Assembly: GCF_900113735.1 (NCBI RefSeq)
Contig: NZ_FOQM01000003.1
Location: 248,001 to 312,000, forward strand
Direction of reading: 5' to 3'
DNA from: Bradyrhizobium sp. Gha
GTDB taxonomy: Bacteria > Pseudomonadota > Alphaproteobacteria > Rhizobiales > Xanthobacteraceae
Length of the DNA: 64,000 bases
Below the pieces are notes generated by a model, which made no database searches, was not told the DNA's origin, and saw only the letters and a list, made by a program, of their open reading frames with translations. Below are positions 42,930 to 50,385 of this stretch, in pieces (the stretch's first letter is position 1; each line of letters starts with the position of its first letter). The translations under genes were made by a program, and so were the position numbers.

Positions 42930-44111
42930 ATGTCGGCTGACGGTCTAGATTGTGTCGCCTTCCAGGATCAGCCGATCACGCAATTGCTGGTCAAGGTCGC
43001 GACGAGATGTAACATCGACTGTTCCTATTGTTACTGGTTTCGCGACGCGTCCGTTTACAGCAAGCCGAAGCTGATGAGCCCTGACGTGCAGCATCGATTG
43101 CTGCAGCGCATCGAGGAGCACGTCGTCCGATTTTCCCTGATTGATTTTCCTGTCATTCTGCACGGCGGAGAGCCGTTGCTGTGGGGCGTCGAGAACTTCC
43201 ACCGCTTTGCCGAGGCCTGCGAGGCCATTTCATCACGGACCGGATGCGACATACCTCTCGCGGTCACGACCAATGGTGTGTTGATCGATGAGGAATGGCT
43301 GGCGTGCTTCGAGGCCCGCAACATTTCGGTTGCGATCAGCGTTGACGGGCCGGCCCATATTCACGACCTCCATCGCAAGACGTTTCAGGGTACGGGCACT
43401 CATGCCAGCGTCGAACGTGCCGTTCGCATGCTGGTGTCGCGCAACATTGGGGTCATTGCCCTGGCCGTCTGCAATCCCGCTTATACGCCGCAGGAATACG
43501 TCGATTTTTTCGCCGCATGTGGAATCTCCAACTACGACATCATGATCCCCGACGCGACGGTGGATGAGATGCCGCCGTCCATTGCCGCGTTCTACAAGGG
43601 GCTGTTCGACCTGTGGCTGGAGGCAAATCGCTCGACGCCGACGACCGATATCCGCATCATCTCGGACATGATCACCGCCCTGCTTGGCAACAATTCACCG
43701 ACCGAGGGCGTGGGCCACAAGCCTGTCGAGCTTTGCACCGTGATGACCGACGGCACCGTGGAGGCCCACGATGTGCTGCGGATCGCAGGCGACGGCTTCA
43801 CCAACACCGGTTTCAACATCTTCGATCACGCGATCGATGAGGTCAGGAATGAGCCGCGCTGGAAAGCCGCACGCCATGCCTCAATCAACCTTTGTGCGAA
43901 GTGTCGCCAATGCAAGTTCAAGGACGCCTGCGGGGGAGGCTATCTTCCGCATCGTTTCTCCAAGAAAAACGGCTACGACAATCCGTCCGCATATTGCGAC
44001 GATCTCTATTCGATGTTTGAGAACATGCAATCCGTATTGGAGAGCCATCTCTATGTCAGCAAGCCGGACGGTAATCGTGTCAACGTGCGCGACACGCCGG
44101 CGGGCGCCTAG
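42930..44111 (+). CDS. Radical SAM/SPASM peptide maturase
   Basis: 393 residues. The radical SAM cluster is C27-x3-C31-x2-C34 (TRCNIDCSYCYW), with the SAM-binding G-G-E-P at 79-82 (ILHGGEPLLWG), TTNGVLIDEEW and SVDGPAHIHDLHRK typical of the subfamily. The SPASM region carries C269, C322-x2-C325-x2-C328-x5-C334 and C356, enough for auxiliary 4Fe-4S clusters. This is the architecture of anSME-like sulphatase activators and of RiPP maturases such as FxsB, XncB and GrrM. No sulphatase is nearby, while a repetitive small peptide gene lies directly upstream, which favours peptide modification. No protease, exporter or second modifying enzyme follows; the next gene, clpS, is on the other strand. Confidence 0.88.
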   Translation: MSADGLDCVAFQDQPITQLLVKVATRCNIDCSYCYWFRDASVYSKPKLMSPDVQHRLLQRIEEHVVRFSLIDFPVILHGGEPLLWGVENFHRFAEACEAISSRTGCDIPLAVTTNGVLIDEEWLACFEARNISVAISVDGPAHIHDLHRKTFQGTGTHASVERAVRMLVSRNIGVIALAVCNPAYTPQEYVDFFAACGISNYDIMIPDATVDEMPPSIAAFYKGLFDLWLEANRSTPTTDIRIISDMITALLGNNSPTEGVGHKPVELCTVMTDGTVEAHDVLRIAGDGFTNTGFNIFDHAIDEVRNEPRWKAARHASINLCAKCRQCKFKDACGGGYLPHRFSKKNGYDNPSAYCDDLYSMFENMQSVLESHLYVSKPDGNRVNVRDTPAGA

Positions 44112-44191
44112 TGGACGTGGCTGCGTTGGCCGGCCCGCATCGGCTTTACTGTGTTGCTGATGATCTGTGGCAGTCGAGAGACGCCTGAGGC

Positions 44192-44497
44192 CTACTCTTC
44201 CGGCTCGGTCGTGAAGAGCAGCGGATATCCCTTGGCGCGGCCGGCATCGGTGGCGCGCGTCGCCTTGGTTTCGGCGACGTCCTTGGTGAACACGGCGACC
44301 ACGCAGGCGCCCAGCTTGTGGGCGGTGATCATCACCTTGTAGGCCTGATCCTCGGACATGCGGAATTCGGCCTTGAGGATCATCGTGACGAATTCGCGCG
44401 GCGTGAAGTCGTCGTTGATCAGGATGACCTTGTGCAGCTTCGGCCGCTCGACCTTGGTCTTGGTCCTGGTTTTCGGCTTGGTGACGGTGTCGTTCAT
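44192..44497 (-). CDS. clpS: ClpS adaptor of the ClpAP protease
   Basis: 101 residues. A basic N-terminal tail (TKPKTRTKTKVERPK) precedes the ClpS core HKVILINDDFTPREFVTMIL, FRMSEDQAYKVMITAHKLG, CVVAVFTKDVAETKATRATD. The N-degron pocket residues (Asn/Asp pair and the following His) are present. It delivers N-end-rule substrates to ClpA. The clpA gene is not in this window. It converges with the radical SAM gene. Confidence 0.93.
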   Translation of the reverse strand: MNDTVTKPKTRTKTKVERPKLHKVILINDDFTPREFVTMILKAEFRMSEDQAYKVMITAHKLGACVVAVFTKDVAETKATRATDAGRAKGYPLLFTTEPEE

Positions 44498-44545
44498 TCC
44501 GCCTCCTTGATACGGCAGGCTCGGTTCCGGGCCGGCGCGATCAGC

Positions 44546-44881
44546 TCACGGCCTCGCACCATATTGCAGGACCTGCACCTTCTCCAAGGTGATCAGCCCG
44601 CTCGACATCATGCCATCCAGGATGGGCAGGAATGCGTTGATGTTGTCCTCGCTGTCGACGATCTCGATCAGCAGCGGCAGGTCCTCCGAGAGCCGCAGGA
44701 TTTTCGAGGTATGCAGCCGGCTCGACTTGCCGAAGCCCATGGGACCGCGCAGCACGGTGGCGCCGGCGAGATGCCGCTCGCGCGCCGTTGTCACGATGGC
44801 TTCATAGAGCGGCTTGCCGCCGTAATGATCGCTCTCGCCGATGAAGATCCGGAGCGAAAGAGCCTGATTGGGGATTTGCAT
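44546..44881 (-). CDS. DUF190 protein of the fluoride operon
   Basis: 111 residues, starting MQIPNQALSLRIFIGESDHY. The core YEAIVTTARERHLAGATVLR, GPMGFGKSSRLHTSKILRLS and EDLPLLIEIVDSEDNINAFL is DUF190, a PII-like ferredoxin-fold protein commonly encoded beside crcB. Last gene of the fluoride operon; its start is 2 bases past the crcB stop. It may regulate the channel or sense a nucleotide; unproven. Confidence 0.88.
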   Translation of the reverse strand: MQIPNQALSLRIFIGESDHYGGKPLYEAIVTTARERHLAGATVLRGPMGFGKSSRLHTSKILRLSEDLPLLIEIVDSEDNINAFLPILDGMMSSGLITLEKVQVLQYGARP

Positions 44882-44883
44882 GG

Positions 44884-45306
44884 TCAGCTCCTCGTCAAGC
44901 GATTGTAGCGGCTCGCCATCATATGCCCCGCCCATACCGACGCCAGCCAGCAGACGACGGACGCCGCGATATAGGCGAGGGCAGTAAATTTCATGCCGCC
45001 GTGGAACAGGCGGAAGGTCTCCAGGCTGAAGGTCGAGAAGGTGGTGTAGCCACCGCAGAAGCCGGTCATCACGAACTGCCGGTGCTCCGGCCGTGCCAGC
45101 ACGCGGCCGTCGGGGCCGGTCAGCGTCGCGTAGAACCCGATGATCAACGAGCCCGTGGCGTTGATGAACAGCGTCGCGAAGGGAAAGCCGGGGCCGGTAT
45201 CGAGGGTAAGTCCGACCAGATAGCGCGTCAGCGCGCCGACGATGCTGCCGGCAGAAACCCAGGCATAGAGCATCGCGGTGCGCCGGCGGTCTGCTGGAGG
45301 AGTCAT
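44884..45306 (-). CDS. crcB: Fluoride channel subunit CrcB/Fluc
   Basis: 140 residues with four membrane helices. Conserved features: A-L-T-R-Y, the pore asparagine in FINATGSLIIGFY, and the TM3 segment GFCGGYTTFSTFS whose F90 and F93 form the fluoride-binding Phe box. Fluc channels are dual-topology dimers exporting F-. This subunit has the complete Phe box, whereas its partner encoded immediately upstream lacks the first phenylalanine, suggesting a heterodimer. A start at codon 12 (MLYAWV) is possible. Confidence 0.93.
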   Translation of the reverse strand: MTPPADRRRTAMLYAWVSAGSIVGALTRYLVGLTLDTGPGFPFATLFINATGSLIIGFYATLTGPDGRVLARPEHRQFVMTGFCGGYTTFSTFSLETFRLFHGGMKFTALAYIAASVVCWLASVWAGHMMASRYNRLTRS

Positions 45307-45312
45307 CTGCCT

Positions 45313-45702
45313 CTAGCCTCCAAGCCTGTCGGCGAGGAGGAAGCCGCAGCTCACGGCCGCGAGGCACAGTCCGACCGAGAACACGAGGTTGCCGAGTGCG
45401 TTCACCGGCTCGCCGTTGCGCGCCAGGGTCAGCGTCTGCAGGCTGAACGAGGATACCGTGGTGTAGCAGCCGAGGAAGCCGGTCACCGCGAACAGCCACG
45501 GATTGGGCGAGGCGAACGCAGATCCGGGATGTGTCGCCAGGGCGCCAAAGATACCGATCAGGAAGGCGCCGGTGACATTGATGGTCATGGTGCCCCAGGG
45601 AAACGTCTCGCCCAGCCGGCGCGCGATCGCGCCGGAGACGAAATAGCGGGCGCAGCCGCCCAGCACGCTGCCGATCACGATGGCGATCAATCCGGTCAGC
45701 AC
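45313..45702 (-). CDS. crcB: Fluoride channel subunit CrcB/Fluc, partner
   Basis: 129 residues from GTG 45702, which follows GGGAG and lies 16 bases past the MFS stop; an ATG at 45759 would start inside the MFS gene. Four helices, with ARYFVSG, the pore asparagine in TINVTGAFLIGIF, and TM3 GFLGCYTTVSSFS, where V83 replaces the first Phe-box residue while F86 is kept. It probably forms a heterodimer with the following CrcB in which one of the two pores is altered. Confidence 0.9.
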   Translation of the reverse strand: MLTGLIAIVIGSVLGGCARYFVSGAIARRLGETFPWGTMTINVTGAFLIGIFGALATHPGSAFASPNPWLFAVTGFLGCYTTVSSFSLQTLTLARNGEPVNALGNLVFSVGLCLAAVSCGFLLADRLGG

Positions 45703-45718
45703 GATGAATAGTCTCCCA

Positions 45719-46927
45719 TCATGACTTGTTCTCCATCGCCAGCCCATTGCCGACGGCAAGCAGTCCCGCGAGCGCGGTCAGTACGAAGCCGAGCCCGGCG
45801 AGAAACGTGCCGGCCGGACCAAAGGCATCCCATAGCGCGCCGGCGATCACGCTCGCGGCCAGCATCGCAAGGCCTGTGAACAGGTTGAAATAGCCGAACG
45901 CGGTGCCGCGCAGCGCCGACGGTGCAGTATCGGCGACGAGCGCCGAGAGCAAGCCCTGCGTCAGTCCCATATGCAGGCCCCAGAGCACCACACCGAACGC
46001 GAGGCCGTGCAGGTTCGGCAGCAGCGCCAGCGCGAGGTCGGCGCCGGCGAGACAGACGAGGCCGAGCGCGAGCAGGGCGGTCCGGTTGATCCGGTCCGAC
46101 AGCACGCCCGCCGGATAGGCCGAGAGCGCGTACGTCACGTTCATCAGCACCAGCACCGCCGGCACCCACATCGCATTGAGGCCGATGTTCTGTGCGCGCA
46201 GGATCAGGAAGGCTTCGCTGAAACGAGCGAGCGTGAAGACGACACCCACCGCGACGACGCGCCAGTAGACGGGCCCGAGTTGCCGCAGCGCGGCGGTGTT
46301 GAGCGGGTTCTTCGCAGGCTCTCGGTTCGCGTCCGGCTCCGGCTCGCTCACGGCGAACGCGATCAGTCCGAAGGACAGGAATGCGGGCAGCACGGCGAGC
46401 CAGAACACGGTCGCAAAATGATCTGATGTCCACCACATCAGGCCGATCGCGGCGAGCGGCCCAATGAAGGCGCCGATCGTGTCGAGCGACTGCCGCAAGC
46501 CGAAGCTCGCGCCGCGCAGGCCGGCAGGGGAGATATCGGCGATCAGCGCATCGCGGGGTGCGCCACGAATGCCCTTGCCGACGCGATCGATGAAGCGCGC
46601 CGCGACCAGCCAGCCGACGTTGGGGGCGAGCGGGAACAGCGGCTTCGTCGCCGCAGCCAGCCCGTAACCGAGCGTGGCGAGCAGCTTGCGGCGGCCCAGC
46701 CAGTCCGAGAGCGCTCCGGAGAAGATCTTCGTAATCGAGGCGGTCGCCTCCGCGATGCCTTCGATGAAACCGACAGCGAGGGTGGAGGCCCCGAGCACGG
46801 TGACGAGATAGACCGGCAGCAGTGCGTGGATCATCTCGGAAGAGATGTCCATCAGCATCGAGACGAAGCCGAGCACCCAGATTGCTCTCGGCAGCCCCCT
46901 GCGCGCAGCATTCGATGTGATCGTCAC
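45719..46927 (-). CDS. MFS transporter of the fluoride operon
   Basis: 402 residues from GTG 46927, after GGAGA; longer frames begin inside the riboswitch and terminator and are rejected. Twelve hydrophobic segments. The first is WVLGFVSMLMDISSEMIHAL and motif A is ALSDWLGRRKLL; FIDRVGKGIRGAPRDALIAD is a further landmark of this subgroup. Its position as first gene behind a fluoride riboswitch and before two crcB genes implies a role in fluoride tolerance or in exporting something harmful under fluoride. Substrate unknown. Confidence 0.88.
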   Translation of the reverse strand: MTITSNAARRGLPRAIWVLGFVSMLMDISSEMIHALLPVYLVTVLGASTLAVGFIEGIAEATASITKIFSGALSDWLGRRKLLATLGYGLAAATKPLFPLAPNVGWLVAARFIDRVGKGIRGAPRDALIADISPAGLRGASFGLRQSLDTIGAFIGPLAAIGLMWWTSDHFATVFWLAVLPAFLSFGLIAFAVSEPEPDANREPAKNPLNTAALRQLGPVYWRVVAVGVVFTLARFSEAFLILRAQNIGLNAMWVPAVLVLMNVTYALSAYPAGVLSDRINRTALLALGLVCLAGADLALALLPNLHGLAFGVVLWGLHMGLTQGLLSALVADTAPSALRGTAFGYFNLFTGLAMLAASVIAGALWDAFGPAGTFLAGLGFVLTALAGLLAVGNGLAMENKS

Positions 46928-46965
46928 GTTCGCAGACTTCTCCTTCGCCTTCGCCTCCAGGCAAC

Positions 46966-46991
46966 AAAAAACCCGCCAGCTGCGGGTTTTT
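46966..46991 (-). terminator. Riboswitch-controlled intrinsic terminator
   Basis: On the minus strand acccgc, loop AGCTG, gcgggt is followed by TTTTTTG and preceded by AAAA. It lies about 40 bases after the fluoride aptamer and before the first operon gene, so it is the expected expression platform. Confidence 0.82.
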
Positions 46992-47032
46992 CCATGCTCC
47001 CGCCAAAGGCAGAGGCCGACTGCCTCACCTCG

Positions 47033-47098
47033 AGCAGGAGTCATCAGCCCATCACAGTCATTCGACCATCGGGCGGTTGTCGGGGGACTCCATCCCCA
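47033..47098 (-). promoter_or_regulatory. Fluoride (crcB-type) riboswitch aptamer
   Basis: Read on the minus strand: GGGGATGGAGTCCCCC, then ACAACCGCCC, a variable loop, then GGGCTGATGACTCCTGC. Helix GGGG/CCCC, the long-range pairing GGAGTC/GACTCC, and CGCCC/GGGC with the conserved CTGATG all match the fluoride riboswitch. A terminator hairpin follows and the operon encodes two CrcB fluoride channels, so sequence, structure and context agree. Expected behaviour: fluoride stabilises the aptamer and lets transcription continue. Confidence 0.9.
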
Positions 47099-47359
47099 TC
47101 CGTATCGTCAGCCTAGCATGGAATTGGCGCAGAACAAATGGGCGGGGGATCTGCCTCCGCGCGTCGTTCGGCTTGAGGAGGCGCATCGCTCCCGCAGTTG
47201 CGCTGCTCTTGTTTTGCCCGCATGTTTCCGCGTCATCGCTATGGCCAAACGACGGCAACGTGCGGCAGCGATGCACTCGAATGTGAAGCACGGGCGATCT
47301 TCGCGCTTTGCGGCAAGGCAATTGCATGTCACCATCGCGTCATACGACGGGAGACTGCG

Positions 47360-48232
47360 ATGCGGTTGCTGTTCTCGATCGGGGCTGTGCTGTTGGCCGG
47401 CATGCTTGCCGGAGGGGACGTCGCGGGCATCGCGGCACCAAGTCCTAAACTTGAACCGCCGAAATTCGAACCGCCAAATCAGCAGCGACAGGCAGCCGAG
47501 CTTGATGCGCAGTCGGTCGATATCGAGCTGATCCTCGCAGTCGACGTCTCCTACTCCATGGACATGGATGAGCTTGCGGTCCAGCGCGAGGGTTACGCGC
47601 AGGCGATCCAGTCCAAGGAATTCTTGCAGGCGCTGAAGGCCGGGCCCACCGGCAGGATCGCGGTGACCTATTTCGAATGGGCCGCATCCAGCGACCAGAA
47701 GATCATCATCCCCTGGCGGCTCATCGACGGACCGGAGAGCGCGGACGCGGTTGCCGGTGAGATCTTGAAGACGCCGATCCGCCGCGCCTCGCGCACCTCG
47801 ATATCAGGTGCGATCGGATTTGCGATGCCGCTGTTCGACGAGGATCCCTATCACGGGCTCCGTCGCGTCATCGACATTTCAGGCGATGGCCCCAACAACA
47901 GTGGCGGTCCGGTCACCGTCGCACGCGATCTCGCGATCGAGAAGGGCATCATCATCAACGGTCTGCCGATCATGGTGAAGGAGCCGTCCTATTCGACCAT
48001 GGATATCGACAATCTCGATTACTACTACGAGGATTGCGTCATCGGCGGTCCCGGCTCCTTCGTGATTCCGATCAAGGATCGCGAGAAGTTCAAGGAGGCG
48101 ATCCGCACCAAGCTGCTGATGGAGGTTGCCGGGCGCATGCCCGAGCGACCGGTGATGCGCGTCGCAGACAAGGAGCCGCGCGTCAGTTGCCTGATCGGCG
48201 AGAAGATCTGGTCGGACCGCTCGGGTCGCTGA
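47360..48232 (+). CDS. DUF1194 protein with von Willebrand factor A fold
   Basis: 290 residues with GGGAGA before ATG 47360. A signal peptide (MRLLFSIGAVLLAGMLAGGD) leads to a vWA domain with the metal-site D-x-S-x-S motif as LILAVDVSYSMDMDELAVQR, then TSISGAIGFAMPLFDEDPYH and RRVIDISGDGPNNSGGPVTV. DUF1194 proteins are secreted vWA proteins of unknown ligand. The sequence around IDNLDYYYEDCVIGGPGSFV is a family hallmark. Periplasmic, no operon. Confidence 0.88.
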   Translation: MRLLFSIGAVLLAGMLAGGDVAGIAAPSPKLEPPKFEPPNQQRQAAELDAQSVDIELILAVDVSYSMDMDELAVQREGYAQAIQSKEFLQALKAGPTGRIAVTYFEWAASSDQKIIIPWRLIDGPESADAVAGEILKTPIRRASRTSISGAIGFAMPLFDEDPYHGLRRVIDISGDGPNNSGGPVTVARDLAIEKGIIINGLPIMVKEPSYSTMDIDNLDYYYEDCVIGGPGSFVIPIKDREKFKEAIRTKLLMEVAGRMPERPVMRVADKEPRVSCLIGEKIWSDRSGR

Positions 48233-48334
48233 AGCCCCTCCCGATTGGACCATTCGCCTCATCGTGCCTGTGTCCGTCAACCGAAAGCCACGCGGCATCG
48301 ACGATCCACGGCGGCACAGGCTGTGTGGGTTCAA

Positions 48335-48445
48335 TCATTCTGCCCCGGGCGGCCTTATCGCGACTATGGGATGCGCGACTTCGGCGCGGTCGATGCCGAC
48401 GGCAATCAGATCACGTTCGGGATGAGGACGGACGCCGCGGCCTGA
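48335..48445 (+). pseudogene. Glyoxalase/VOC-family C-terminal remnant
   Basis: The plus strand from about 48335 reads PYRDYGMRDFGAVDADGNQI TFG and stops at 48443-48445. This resembles the final beta strand of glyoxalase/bleomycin-resistance (VOC) proteins, where G-x-R-x-F/x-D-x-D-G-N is the usual end. No N-terminal part is visible upstream, so only a gene end remains. Confidence 0.5.
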
Positions 48446-48473
48446 CATGGTCAGACCGCGGCGTCCGGTGGGA

Positions 48474-49532
48474 TCAGATCCGTGCTTCCAGGATCAGGTT
48501 GAACGGTGTCTCCGCGGCGCGGCGGAAGCGCGACAGGCCGCCTTCGCTGGCGACCTTGCGCAGCCTTGCTTCGCCGGCTTGGGCGCCGAGTGCGAGGCCC
48601 ACCTCCTGATCGAGCGAGGCCGGCGTGCAGATCATCGTCGACGCCGCGTAATAGACCCGCCCGACCGGGTTGAGATTGTCCTCGAGACGGTCGCCCGCGA
48701 ACGGCTCGACCAGCATGCAGGTGCCGTCCTTCGCCATGGTTTGGCGCACATGGCTGATGGCGCCGACGGGATCGCCCATGTCGTGCAGGCAGTCGAAGAA
48801 GCAGACGAGATCGTAGCCCTCGGCCGGATAGGTCTTGGCCGAATGCACGGCAAAGCTGACGCGATCGCCGAGCTTGGCCTCGCTCGCCGCCTTGCGTGCC
48901 GCCTCGATCGAGCCCTCGTGATAATCGAAGCCGTAGAAGCGGGAGTTCGGGAAAGCCTCCGCCATCAATCTTGTCGAGACGCCGTGCCCGCAGCCGACAT
49001 CGGCGACCTTGGCGCCGCGCTTCAGCTTGTCGACGACGCCGTCGAGCGCGGGCAGCCACTCCTGCACCAGGTGATGCATATAGCCGGTGCGGAAGAAGCG
49101 GGCGGTGCCGCAGAACAGGCATTCGCTGCGCCGGTTCCATCCGACGCCCTTGCCGCTCTTGAATGCATCCGAGATCTTCGGCTCGTCGAGAAATGTCGAA
49201 GCAATGAGGTTGCCGAAGGCGCCGAGGAAGACCGGACTGTCCTCGTCGGCGAGCGCCATCGCCTGCTCCGGCAGCATCGAGAACTTTCGCGATGCGGAAT
49301 CGTATTCGATGTAGCCGGATGCCGCCTGGCTCGACAGCCATTCGCGGACATAGCGCTCCGCCGTTCCGGTGGCGCTCGCGAGTTCGGCCGAACTCATCGG
49401 CCCCTTGGCGGCGAGAGTGCGGTACAGGCCAAGCTTGTCCCCGAGCAGAACCAGCGATGCGTTCATCGCCGCGCCGACTTCGGTGACCATCTTGCCCATA
49501 AAGGCATTCAACCTGTCGGAATTGACCTCCAT
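48474..49532 (-). CDS. Class I SAM-dependent methyltransferase with winged-helix N-terminus
   Basis: 352 residues from MEVNSDRLNAFMGKMVTEVG; ATG four codons upstream is possible. The first ~90 residues form a dimerisation/winged-helix domain (LGLYRTLAAKGPMSSAELAS, TAERYVREWLSSQAASGYIE). The Rossmann methyltransferase domain follows, with motif I as VADVGCGHGVSTRLMAEAFP, FYGFDYHEGSIEAARK, and YDLVCFFDCLHDMGDPVGAI. This matches the Rv2258c-like group of small-molecule methyltransferases. Acceptor unknown. Confidence 0.87.
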   Translation of the reverse strand: MEVNSDRLNAFMGKMVTEVGAAMNASLVLLGDKLGLYRTLAAKGPMSSAELASATGTAERYVREWLSSQAASGYIEYDSASRKFSMLPEQAMALADEDSPVFLGAFGNLIASTFLDEPKISDAFKSGKGVGWNRRSECLFCGTARFFRTGYMHHLVQEWLPALDGVVDKLKRGAKVADVGCGHGVSTRLMAEAFPNSRFYGFDYHEGSIEAARKAASEAKLGDRVSFAVHSAKTYPAEGYDLVCFFDCLHDMGDPVGAISHVRQTMAKDGTCMLVEPFAGDRLEDNLNPVGRVYYAASTMICTPASLDQEVGLALGAQAGEARLRKVASEGGLSRFRRAAETPFNLILEARI

Positions 49533-49788
49533 GACAGCCTCCATGCAATGTCAGGCATTTTCAAAGGTCTGCGCAATTGCGCGTGGTCGGACTGTGAGAG
49601 GCCCTCTGCGGTCGAAGCCGCGGCCTCAGCTTGCACGTCCTTTCGATGTGTCAGTCCGGCCCGCAAGCAGGTTCAAGGCGCCAGCAAGAACCGATCTGGA
49701 ACCTGAGGCGTTGATCGGCATGATCGCAAACGCTGGCATTCGCACGGGGCTGAGAGTATAATTCGCGCTCATTCCGACGGTTACCTGA

Positions 49789-50385
49789 ATGCCCGGCCTT
49801 ATTCGTCCCTGCGGTCTTGCAGCCCTTCTCGCAGTGCTCAGCTTCTGCCTCGGTGGAACACCAGCTCACGCGCAGGTCGCGCCCCTGCAATATTGGATTC
49901 CGGGCGGGGCATTCGGCTATGGCGGCAGCGCCGACACCTACGGTAATTTTCCGAGCTTCAATACGGGCGACGCCAACAGCGGTTATGAATTCCGCCCAGG
50001 CTTCTTTGTCGGAAGCCAACGCGGCAATCTCGGCTTGAGCGGTTTCAGCCAGGCAGGATCTTCGGGCAATTTCAGCGCGCTCTCCTACGACAGCACGCGG
50101 TTCGGTTACAACATGAAGACCGCGGGCGGCTCGCCGGTGACGTTCTTTGCCGGGGTCGACACCATGAAATACGGCAATGGCATCGGCAGCTCGGTCGCGC
50201 CGCTGACCTCCGCGGCCGCGCCGGGCTACGGCGCATTTGGGGGCGTCGAGTTCAAGCCGACCTCCAACCTCAGCCTGTCGTTCGGTGCCGGATTCACCCA
50301 GCGGGACTCGGGCCGCATGGACAGCGATATCAGGTCAGACATGCTGCCCGGCGAGTCGCCGGCGCTTGGCGTGCTTCGGCGCTAG
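49789..50385 (+). CDS. Secreted Gly/Ser-rich protein, possible outer-membrane protein
   Basis: 198 residues with signal peptide ([20 protein letters not shown]). The mature sequence alternates small and aromatic residues ([80 protein letters not shown]), as in beta-barrel or outer-membrane-like proteins of Bradyrhizobium. It overlaps the end of the convergent methyltransferase gene by 4 bases. Function unknown. Confidence 0.7.
   Translation: MPGLIRPCGLAALLAVLSFCLGGTPAHAQVAPLQYWIPGGAFGYGGSADTYGNFPSFNTGDANSGYEFRPGFFVGSQRGNLGLSGFSQAGSSGNFSALSYDSTRFGYNMKTAGGSPVTFFAGVDTMKYGNGIGSSVAPLTSAAAPGYGAFGGVEFKPTSNLSLSFGAGFTQRDSGRMDSDIRSDMLPGESPALGVLRR

Noticed and set aside
45703-45759. Longer start for the first CrcB
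   Set aside because: It would begin inside the MFS coding end; GTG 45702 has a ribosome-binding site and matches the family start.
46928-47044. Upstream start codons for the MFS gene of the fluoride operon
   Set aside because: They lie within the terminator and aptamer; the translated extension (WREHGKTRSW) is unlike a transporter N-terminus.
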